Of a DNA stretch of 10,635 nt, positions 4,586 to 10,635 are shown in pieces; the first letter of the stretch is position 1; each line of letters begins with the position of its first letter. The DNA comes from an uncultured Christensenella sp. GTDB lineage: Bacteria; Bacillota; Clostridia; Christensenellales; Borkfalkiaceae. The translations under genes and the position numbers were made by a program. The notes under the pieces are model-generated. The model had not been told where the DNA came from, made no database searches, and saw nothing but the letters and a program-made list of their open reading frames with translations. Location of the stretch: contig CAJTVA010000047.1 in the NCBI GenBank assembly GCA_910579585.1, positions 1 to 10,635 on the forward strand, given 5' to 3'.

Positions 4586-7500
4586 ATGGGACTTTTGAAA
4601 TTCATAATGGGCGCGGACAGCCGCAGCGCTTTAAAAAAGCTTAACAGACTTGCGAACAAGGTCGAGGCTTTAGAGCCTAAGTACGCCGCAATGGACGATA
4701 AGGAGCTTAAGGGTCAGACTCTCGTTTTAAAGGACAGGCTTGCAAAGGGCGAATCGCTTGACGATATTATGTTCGACGCGTTCGCGGCGTTCAGGGAAGC
4801 GAGCTGGCGCGTTCTCAAAATGAAGCACTTCCACGTTCAGATAGTCGGCGGTATATGTCTGCATCAGGGGCGTATAGCCGAGATGAAAACGGGCGAAGGC
4901 AAGACCCTTGTTTCGACTCTGCCCGCTTACCTCAACGCTTTGACGGGCAAGGGCGTGCATATCGTAACCGTCAACGACTATCTTGCAAAGCGCGACGCGG
5001 AGTGGATGGGTAAAGTCCATAAATTTATGGGTCTGACGGTCGGCGTGGTCGTGCCTGGTATGGACGACGGCGAAAAGAAAAAGGCTTACGCTTGCGACGT
5101 TATCTACGCAACCAACAACGAACTCGGCTTCGATTACCTGCGCGACAATTTGAAAACCTCTATCCCCGCGATGGTTCAGCGCGAGCTTAACTATTGCATT
5201 ATCGACGAGGTTGACTCGATTTTAATAGACGAGGCGCGTACCCCGCTTATCATTTCGGGCAGGGGCGGAGAAAGCTCGAAGCTGTACGAGGACGTCGACA
5301 GGTTCGTCAGGAACTTGCAGGGCGGCTTCGACGACGACAAAAAGGACGCGGAAAAGAAAATTCCGTCCAGAAAGAAAAAAGACCTTTCCGAAGAGGACAG
5401 GGCGGCGCAGGAAGAACTTGCCCGCATTCTCGAAGAAATGGAGAACTGGGACTATATCATCGACAGAAAGGATAAGTCCGTGACCATAACCGAAAAGGGC
5501 GCGGAGAAAGCCGAGCGCTTCTTCGGGATAAAGAACCTCGGCGACATCGAAAACGCGGACTTGAACCACCACATTCAGCAGGCTTTGAAGGCGCACGAGC
5601 TGTTCCATAACGGCGAGGAATACATCGTTTCCCCCGACGGCGAAATTCTTATCGTAGACGAATTTACGGGCCGTGTTTTAAACGGAAGAAGATATTCGGA
5701 CGGGCTTCATCAGGCGATTGAAGCAAAGGAAAAGGTAAAGGTCAAGGAAGAAAACAAGACGCACGCGACCGTAACCTTCCAGAACTATTTCAGGCTTTAC
5801 AATAAGCTTGCGGGGATGACGGGTACCGCTATGACCGAAGAGGACGAGTTCAGAACCATTTACTCTTTGGACGTAGTGCCCATTCCCACCAACCGACCCG
5901 TGAAAAGGCAGGACCTCGCCGATATGATTTATTCGACGGTCGAGGGCAAGAAGCGCGCAATCGTAAACGAAGTGGTCGAGCGCCACAAGACCGGTCAGCC
6001 CATTCTTATAGGTACAGTTACCGTTGAAAAGTCTGAGGAAATTTCAAGGCTTTTAAGAAGAAACGGCATTAAACACAACATTTTAAACGCAAAGAACCAC
6101 GAGCGCGAAGCCGAAATCGTCGCACAGGCGGGCAGGCTGAACGCAGTTACTATCGCAACCAATATGGCGGGGCGCGGCACCGATATTCTTTTGGGCGGCA
6201 ACCCCGAGTATCTTGCTAAAAAGCGTATGCGCGAAGAGGGCTACGACCACGATATGATTGAGGTCGCAATTTCTTACGCGGACAGGGAGTTCACCGAGGA
6301 AGAGCAGACCGCAAGAAACCGCTACGCAGAGCTTTACGGCGGCTATAAAAAGGAAACCGACGCGGAAAAGCAGGAAGTTATCGCGGCGGGCGGGCTTTGC
6401 ATTCTAGGTACCGAGCGCCACGAATCGCGCCGTATCGACAACCAGCTGCGCGGACGTTCGGGACGTCAGGGCGATCCCGGTACTTCGGTATTCTTCATTT
6501 CCCTCGAAGACGACCTTGCAAAGCGCTTCGGCGGCGAGAGAATGAAACAGCTTTATTCCGTCTTCAAGATTGACGAGGACCAGTGTTTACAGTCGAAAAT
6601 GCTTTCGAGAAGCGTAGAAAACGCACAGCGCGCGATAGAGGGTAGGAACTTCGGCATAAGAAAGCACACTCTGCAATACGACGAGGTTATGAACGAACAG
6701 CGTAAAACCATTTACGGCGAAAGGCTGAACGTGTTGCGCGGTTCGGACGTGCACGAGCAGATGTTGAAGTATATCCCCGACTACGTTGCGAAAGTGCTGT
6801 CTGAAACGGTTGACGTTTCGGCTATGCCCGAAAAATGGGACGAGGACGCTTTGAACGAAGCGCTTCAACAGAAAGTATACCCCGACGAATGCACTTACGT
6901 AATTAAGCGCGAGAGCCTTGAAAAGTGGGACTACGAGCTTGCGCTGAATAAGATTTCAAAAGAAGTTACGAAAGCTTACGAGCAGAAGATAATAAACATC
7001 TCGGAAATGACCGACGGGCAGGTTGACTACCACCAGATTGAAAGGAACGAACTCCTCAGAAGCGTCGACAAAAACTGGATTGACCATATCGACGCAATGG
7101 ACCAGCTCAGAAAGGGTATCGGGCTTCGCGGTTATGCACAGCAGGACCCCGTAATCGCCTACAAGCAGGAGGGTTACGAGATGTTCGAGGAAATGATAGA
7201 CCGCGTTCAGACGACTACCATTTCCAGACTTCTGAAAGGCCGCATTGTGCGCGTGCAGAACGGTCAGCCCGTTCCTGTATCCGCGCCCGCGCGCCCCGCA
7301 CGGCCCGCAGCCGACCCCAATACGGGTCTTTCGCCTATGAACCCCGCAATCGCCAAGCGCGCGCAGGAGGTTATGCAGGAAAGAATTAAGGCAAGGGAAG
7401 CGACTGAAAAAGAAAACGGCGGCAACGGCGGCTTGACCCCTGCCGCGAACACGACCCCCGCCGCAAATACGTCGGGGCCCGTAATCGGCGACGCACCCGA

Positions 7501-7648
7501 GCCCCCCAAGGACTTAATGGCGAATATCGACGGCAAACAGCAACCCAAAGTCGCTTCCAAGAACTCTAAGGTAGGCAGAAACGACCCCTGCCCTTGCGGG
7601 AGTGGGAAGAAGTATAAAGACTGTTGCTACTGGAACGACAATAAATAA
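4586..7648 (+). CDS. secA: Preprotein translocase ATPase SecA
   Basis: The ATP-driven motor that pushes unfolded secretory proteins through the SecYEG channel at the inner face of the membrane. The 1020 residues carry all expected parts: nucleotide-binding domain 1 with Walker A TGEGKT (102-107) and Walker B DEVD (207-210), the preprotein-crosslinking domain, nucleotide-binding domain 2 with LRGRSGRQGDPG (621-632), helical scaffold and wing domains, and a C-terminal zinc motif NDPCPCGSGKKYKDCC with Cys1002, Cys1004, Cys1013 and Cys1014. It is longer than the Bacillus or E. coli protein. A Lys/Glu-rich insertion (about 245-290), a second one before the Arg-finger region (about 570-605) and a Pro/Ala/Asn-rich linker (about 895-990, with a TPAANT repeat) account for this. 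AAGGT (4572-4576) precedes the ATG by 9 bases. prfB is the next gene, a common Bacillota order. Confidence 0.98.
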   Translation: MGLLKFIMGADSRSALKKLNRLANKVEALEPKYAAMDDKELKGQTLVLKDRLAKGESLDDIMFDAFAAFREASWRVLKMKHFHVQIVGGICLHQGRIAEMKTGEGKTLVSTLPAYLNALTGKGVHIVTVNDYLAKRDAEWMGKVHKFMGLTVGVVVPGMDDGEKKKAYACDVIYATNNELGFDYLRDNLKTSIPAMVQRELNYCIIDEVDSILIDEARTPLIISGRGGESSKLYEDVDRFVRNLQGGFDDDKKDAEKKIPSRKKKDLSEEDRAAQEELARILEEMENWDYIIDRKDKSVTITEKGAEKAERFFGIKNLGDIENADLNHHIQQALKAHELFHNGEEYIVSPDGEILIVDEFTGRVLNGRRYSDGLHQAIEAKEKVKVKEENKTHATVTFQNYFRLYNKLAGMTGTAMTEEDEFRTIYSLDVVPIPTNRPVKRQDLADMIYSTVEGKKRAIVNEVVERHKTGQPILIGTVTVEKSEEISRLLRRNGIKHNILNAKNHEREAEIVAQAGRLNAVTIATNMAGRGTDILLGGNPEYLAKKRMREEGYDHDMIEVAISYADREFTEEEQTARNRYAELYGGYKKETDAEKQEVIAAGGLCILGTERHESRRIDNQLRGRSGRQGDPGTSVFFISLEDDLAKRFGGERMKQLYSVFKIDEDQCLQSKMLSRSVENAQRAIEGRNFGIRKHTLQYDEVMNEQRKTIYGERLNVLRGSDVHEQMLKYIPDYVAKVLSETVDVSAMPEKWDEDALNEALQQKVYPDECTYVIKRESLEKWDYELALNKISKEVTKAYEQKIINISEMTDGQVDYHQIERNELLRSVDKNWIDHIDAMDQLRKGIGLRGYAQQDPVIAYKQEGYEMFEEMIDRVQTTTISRLLKGRIVRVQNGQPVPVSAPARPARPAADPNTGLSPMNPAIAKRAQEVMQERIKAREATEKENGGNGGLTPAANTTPAANTSGPVIGDAPEPPKDLMANIDGKQQPKVASKNSKVGRNDPCPCGSGKKYKDCCYWNDNK

Positions 7649-7650
7649 TG

Positions 7651-7771
7651 AAAATTGCATATAAGCTACGCATAACTATGTCGCGCTGCGGCAACCTTCA
7701 GTCACTTACGCTTAGTAAGCTCCTTCGGGTTTTCCTCGCGCTCCTCGTTCTGCTTGCTTCTCTGCAATTTT
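7651..7771. repeat. 121-base imperfect hairpin repeat, copy A
   Basis: The ends are AAAATTGCA (7651-7659) and TGCAATTTT (7763-7771). Partial complementarity continues inward (AAGC and AAC blocks) to a central CTTAC/GTAAG hairpin (7705-7719) at the midpoint. It begins 3 bases after the secA stop. Length and symmetry match the copy at 9391-9510, and its start (GCATATA...CGCA) resembles the starts of the other two copies. It might also act as a secA terminator. Confidence 0.6.
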
Positions 7772-7782
7772 AGCTTCCGCAA
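7759..7782 (+). repeat. 24-base direct repeat, copy 1
   Basis: The 24 bases starting TCTCTGCAATTTTAGC recur exactly at 7872-7895, 113 bases downstream. The left part overlaps the end of hairpin repeat A. Confidence 0.9.
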
Positions 7783-7871
7783 TTTTCTGTGTTTTTACGA
7801 CAAAGTAAACTCCCCGTCGAAAATGCTCCCCCGCCTTGTATTGCACCCTATCTCCGCACTTCAAAATAACA

Positions 7872-7895
7872 TCTCTGCAATTTTAGCTTCCGCAA
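7872..7895 (+). repeat. 24-base direct repeat, copy 2
   Basis: Exact second copy of 7759-7782. The bases that follow both copies remain similar (TTTTCTGTG and CATTTCTGCG), so the duplicated unit is longer than 24 bases but diverged. Between the copies, ACTCCC and CGCCTTGT..TTGC blocks match the right half of the repeat at 9391-9510. Confidence 0.9.
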
Positions 7896-7938
7896 CATTT
7901 CTGCGTTGCACGCTCACGAAATTTATTAAATAATCAAC

Positions 7939-8165
7939 GGCGCAAGCAAAACCACGTTTTTGCGCCCGCGCCTCGTCGGCTGTAAGGACAACAGCCGCCT
8001 TGGGCACCGCAAACGCCTCATATGCGTTTGCTCCTCTCCGCCTTGCAAAACAGTGGGTGTCCACTGTTTTGAGAAGTCAAGGCTCGTCCCGATTTGTGGC
8101 TTTGCCACCTCAGCGGAGGGAATGCCCGCAATTATATGCGTGTGTGCCCTAAAAGATTGCGGGCA
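7939..8165. other. Structured element with nested perfect stems
   Basis: Perfect complementary pairs in order: 7939-7945/7960-7966, 7977-7983/7991-7997, 8009-8016/8024-8031, 8036-8041/8113-8118, 8042-8045/8078-8081, 8046-8056/8061-8071 (11 bp, GTGT loop), 8096-8100/8104-8108 and 8123-8132/8156-8165 (10 bp). The fourth pair encloses the next three, giving a branched junction. I do not recognise a known RNA family. Strand is undetermined, because stems read equally well on both. Confidence 0.45.
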
Positions 8166-8284
8166 GGGAGGCAGAGCCTTCTAAAATCACGTAAGGAGCG
8201 CAGCGACGGAATAGCGATTGTTACGAAAGTCAATCGCGTCAACTTCGCAGGCGCAGAATAGCCGAGATTTTTGTGAGGAATTCT

Positions 8285-9385
8285 ATGTTTAAAGCTGATG
8301 ACTACCGTCTGAAAATTAAATCGCTTCAAGATACGCTTGCAGAAGCTAAGTACGCGCTGGATATTGAAAATCTAGGCGCGCGCCTTGCCGAGCTTAAAGA
8401 GGAGCAGGAAAAGCCCGAAGTATGGCAAGACCTTGAAAAGTCCAAAAAAATAGGGCGGGAAATTTCCTCGGTCGAGGGGAAGATGTCTTCCTACCAAAAG
8501 GGTGAAAACGCGCTTGCCGACGCTTCTGCGTTTATCGACCTTATTGAGGAAGCCGACGACGAAAGCCTTATCCCCGAACTCGAAAGTATGATTTCCACCG
8601 CCGAGGACGACATTGAAAATATGCGCATACGCGCACTTTTAAAGGGCAAGTACGATAGCAACAACGCGATTTTGAACCTGCACTCGGGTGCGGGCGGCAC
8701 GGAAGCGTGCGACTGGACGCAGATGCTTTACAGAATGTATTGCCGCTACTGCGAAAAGCAGGGCTTCAAAGTCACCGAACTCGACTTCGAGGACGGCGAC
8801 GAAGCGGGCTTGAAGTCGGTTTCGTTCAAGGTTGACGGCGAGAACGCGTACGGCTTTTTAAAGGCGGAAAAAGGTGTTCACCGCCTTGTAAGGATTTCCC
8901 CGTTCGACTCTAACAAGCGCCGACATACCTCTTTCGCATCTTTGGAAGTTATGCCCGAGGTCGACGACGACAACACCGTTGAAATTCGCGACGAGGATAT
9001 AAGAATAGACGTTTACCGCTCTTCGGGCGCGGGCGGGCAGAAGGTCAATAAGACCGAAACCGCGATAAGAATTACGCACTTCCCGACGGGGATAGTCGTA
9101 ACCTGCCAGAACGAGCGAAGCCAGTTGCAGAACAAGGCGATGGCTTTCGAATATCTCCGCGCAAAGCTTGTTGAAAGGCAAATTGCCGAGCGCGAAGCCG
9201 CCGACGCAGAGATTAAGGGCGAAATCAAAAAGATAGAGTGGGGCAGTCAGATTAGAAGCTACGTTTTCTGCCCGTACACCCTCGTCAAAGACCACCGTAC
9301 GGGGTTCGAGAATACGAACGTGCAGGCGGTTATGGACGGAGATATTCAGGGGTTTATTATCGACTATCTTAAAAAAACAGTGTAA
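8285..9385 (+). CDS. prfB: Peptide chain release factor 2 (RF2)
   Basis: Recognises UGA and UAA stop codons in the ribosomal A site and triggers peptide release. The 366-residue product has the helical N-terminal domain (1-105), the PCRF region starting near NLHSGAGGTEACDW, the SPF stop-codon tripeptide (Ser205-Pro206-Phe207) that distinguishes RF2 from RF1, and the catalytic GGQ (Gly250-Gly251-Gln252) in SSGAGGQKVNKTE. ATG at 8285 is chosen over an in-frame GTG at 8273, because that GTG lies in the GTGAGGAA ribosome binding site. The autoregulatory +1 frameshift found in many bacteria is absent: codons 25-26 read CTG-GAT where E. coli has CTT-TGA-C, and the frame is continuous. It lies downstream of secA, separated by the repeat-rich region, so it likely has its own promoter, which I could not place. 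Confidence 0.97.
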   Translation: MFKADDYRLKIKSLQDTLAEAKYALDIENLGARLAELKEEQEKPEVWQDLEKSKKIGREISSVEGKMSSYQKGENALADASAFIDLIEEADDESLIPELESMISTAEDDIENMRIRALLKGKYDSNNAILNLHSGAGGTEACDWTQMLYRMYCRYCEKQGFKVTELDFEDGDEAGLKSVSFKVDGENAYGFLKAEKGVHRLVRISPFDSNKRRHTSFASLEVMPEVDDDNTVEIRDEDIRIDVYRSSGAGGQKVNKTETAIRITHFPTGIVVTCQNERSQLQNKAMAFEYLRAKLVERQIAEREAADAEIKGEIKKIEWGSQIRSYVFCPYTLVKDHRTGFENTNVQAVMDGDIQGFIIDYLKKTV

Positions 9386-9390
9386 AGTTC

Positions 9391-9510
9391 AAACGCGTAT
9401 ATACTTCGCAATACTGTGTTGCACTTGCGTTTTGTTTTGGTCGTGTACGCCAATGTACACTCCCTGCAACAAATCCGCGTGCGCCTTGTCTTGCTTGTAT
9501 CTACGCGTTT
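9391..9510. repeat. 120-base imperfect hairpin repeat, copy B
   Basis: The terminal arms AAACGCGTATATAC (9391-9404) and GTATCTACGCGTTT (9497-9510) pair at 13 of 14 positions. Inside, GCAA..AC..GCAC blocks pair, and the centre has GTGTAC (9443-9448) with GTACAC (9455-9460). A further pair is TGTTGCA/TGCAACA (9417-9423, 9465-9471). It starts 6 bases after the prfB stop and ends in six T residues (9508-9513), so it could terminate prfB transcription. It leaves only 18 bases before tsaD. Confidence 0.75.
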
Positions 9511-9528
9511 TTTATAGGCGTTTTTATA

Positions 9529-10563
9529 ATGTATAATTCGAATTTCAAAATCAAATCCGACCCAGTAATTTTGGGGCTTGAAAGCAGCTGTGACGAAACC
9601 GCTGCCGCCGTGATACGCGGCAGAACTCTTTTATCGAGCAAAATTATATCTTCCGCGACAGAACAGGCTAAGTACGGCGGGGTGGTGCCAGAAATCGCTT
9701 CCCGTGCGCATACCGAAGCCGTGGACGAGGTTGTCAGCCTTGCACTTTCGGAGGCGGGCGTCACTTTAAAAGAAATAGACGCTGTCGCAGTGACTTACGG
9801 CGCGGGGCTTTTGGGCGCGCTTTTAGTCGGGCTGTCGTTCGCGAAATCGCTTGCGTATACCCTGAACGTTCCGCTTATCGCGGTCAACCATATCCGCGGG
9901 CATATGGCGGCGGCGTACCTCGTTGACAAGGACTTGAAACCGCCGTTTATAACTTTGCTTGCAAGCGGCGGGCACACTGCGATACTTCACACGAAGACGT
10001 TTACGGAGTTTGAAATTTTGGGCGGTACTTCGGACGACGCGGCTGGCGAAGCGTTTGACAAGGTAGCGCGGGTTCTGGGGCTTTCTTACCCCGGCGGGGT
10101 GAACGTGGAACGGCTAGCAAAAGAGGGCGAAAACAGCGTTCCTTTGCCGAAATGTCAGGTTAAAAACACTCAGACTTTGCAGTTTTCTTACAGCGGCTTG
10201 AAGACCGCCGTCATAAACTACTGCCACAATAAAGAGCAAAAGGGCGAAAAAGTAGATAGGGAAAACGTCGCTTGCTCGTTCCAGCACGCGGCGGTTGACC
10301 CGCTTGTAAAAAAGACGGTCGAAAGCGCGGTTGCGCTAAACGTAAACACCGTGACCGCAGGCGGCGGGGTTATCGCGAACGGGTATCTTCGCGCAAGGCT
10401 GGAAGAGGAGTGCACAAAAGCGGGACTGAAGCTTATTTTGCCCGAAAAGAAGTACTGCACCGACAACGCGGCAATGATAGCCGCCGAGGGGCTTATACAG
10501 TATTTGTCGGGCAACTTCGCGCCTATGGATATTAACGCGCGCGCCCAGATACCGTTGAAATAA
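9529..10563 (+). CDS. tsaD: tRNA N6-adenosine threonylcarbamoyltransferase TsaD
   Basis: Transfers the threonylcarbamoyl group from threonylcarbamoyl-AMP to A37 of ANN-decoding tRNAs, making t6A, in complex with TsaB and TsaE (not in this window). The 344 residues show the ASKHA/Gcp fold throughout: ILGLESSCDETAAAV near the start, the metal-ligand pair His121 and His125 in HIRGHMAAAYL, ASGGHT, the GEAFDKVARVLGL motif, FSYSGLKTA, AGGGVIANGYLR and Asp312 in CTDNAAMIA, the third metal ligand. The length is normal for bacteria. The ATG at 9529 has no convincing ribosome binding site; TAGGCG (9515-9520) is the only candidate, and a 13-base near-duplication sits directly upstream. The preceding repeat with its T-run makes read-through from prfB uncertain. 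Confidence 0.97.
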   Translation: MYNSNFKIKSDPVILGLESSCDETAAAVIRGRTLLSSKIISSATEQAKYGGVVPEIASRAHTEAVDEVVSLALSEAGVTLKEIDAVAVTYGAGLLGALLVGLSFAKSLAYTLNVPLIAVNHIRGHMAAAYLVDKDLKPPFITLLASGGHTAILHTKTFTEFEILGGTSDDAAGEAFDKVARVLGLSYPGGVNVERLAKEGENSVPLPKCQVKNTQTLQFSYSGLKTAVINYCHNKEQKGEKVDRENVACSFQHAAVDPLVKKTVESAVALNVNTVTAGGGVIANGYLRARLEEECTKAGLKLILPEKKYCTDNAAMIAAEGLIQYLSGNFAPMDINARAQIPLK

Positions 10564-10591
10564 ACGCATATAGACGGCGCAATACTGTGTT
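10562..10591. repeat. Start of a third hairpin repeat, copy C (incomplete)
   Basis: These 30 bases match 9391-9420 at 26 positions, including an identical CGCAATACTGTGTT (10578-10591). The repeat starts inside the tsaD stop codon. Similarity fades after 10591 and the window ends at 10635, so whether the right arm exists cannot be seen. Positions 10592-10635 hold nothing else that I can identify. Confidence 0.6.
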
Positions 10592-10635
10592 TATTTATGT
10601 TTATTTTGTATAAAGTATGCCGCCCGCGGGGGTCC

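Larger units (their letters stand above)
7649..8284. other. 636-base non-coding, repeat-rich intergenic region
   Basis: No reading frame here has a credible start, ribosome binding site or recognisable protein. The left half (7651-7895) holds hairpin repeats and a 24-base direct repeat. The right half (about 7936-8237) is dense with perfect short inverted repeats that nest into branched structures. The prfB ribosome binding site lies at the right end. I see no clear promoter for prfB inside the region. It could hold dispersed repeats, a structured RNA, or both. Confidence 0.7.

Noticed and set aside
5222..5608. Minus-strand 128-codon frame inside secA
   Set aside because: It is antisense to the SecA crosslinking-domain region, with no start signal; it is a shadow of the GC-rich third positions.
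7651..7895. CRISPR array
   Set aside because: Only two exact 24-base copies are present, the spacing is 113 bases, and no cas genes or regular spacers occur.
7861..8064. Minus-strand 67-codon reading frame in the secA-prfB spacer
   Set aside because: It starts at a GTG inside an 11-bp hairpin, has no ribosome binding site, spans the 24-base repeat and several stems, and matches no protein I recognise. It is best explained as a by-product of the structured repeat.
7960..8184. Plus-strand 74-codon frame in the same spacer
   Set aside because: It overlaps the same stems, lacks a ribosome binding site and has an implausible Cys/Arg/Gly-rich composition.
8273..8284. GTG start for prfB
   Set aside because: This codon is part of the GTGAGGAA ribosome binding site of the ATG at 8285, which gives the normal RF2 N-terminus.

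Overview
The window reads as the chromosome of a low-to-mid GC Bacillota, probably an uncultured Clostridia-type anaerobe. This rests on strong AGGAG-type ribosome binding sites, sigma-A-like promoters, a SecA with clostridial-style insertions and a C-terminal Cys-rich tail, a secA-prfB gene order, and many small XRE regulators. I cannot fix the lineage further from sequence alone. No tRNA, rRNA, CRISPR array, transposase or phage gene is visible.

Layout. (1) Positions 1-1817: a hairpin and promoter, the adenine deaminase gene ade, and its GC-rich terminator. (2) Positions 1822-4417: an AT-richer accessory segment between housekeeping genes. It holds a small Cys-rich (probable zinc-binding) protein on the minus strand, a divergent XRE regulator, an acidic Imm1-like candidate immunity protein, a second XRE regulator on the minus strand, and a two-gene operon of membrane-anchored bacterial PH-domain proteins, closed by a hairpin. 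(3) Positions 4586-7648: secA, the Sec translocase motor. (4) Positions 7649-8284: about 620 bases with no credible gene, packed with inverted and direct repeats. (5) Positions 8285-9385: prfB (release factor 2, without the programmed frameshift). (6) Positions 9386-9528: a 120-base imperfect hairpin repeat. (7) Positions 9529-10563: tsaD (tRNA t6A synthesis). The start of another repeat copy follows and runs to the window edge.

How it fits together. The housekeeping genes (purine salvage, protein export, translation termination, tRNA modification) are independent. The accessory segment looks internally wired. The promoters of the Imm1-like gene and of the PH-domain operon are nearly identical, and each carries the same palindrome (AACCTG/CAGGTT type) between its -35 and -10 boxes. 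The second XRE gene is divergent from one of these promoters and is the obvious candidate repressor. The first XRE gene and the Cys-rich gene share a different pair of near-palindromic operators, one lying exactly in the spacer of a consensus-like promoter. Two terminators with identical 13-bp stems bracket the Cys-rich/XRE1/Imm1-like block and include the stop codons of the facing genes. My best candidate for something undescribed is this two-regulator module. The second is the family of roughly 120-base hairpin repeats that begin just after the stop codons of secA, prfB and tsaD.
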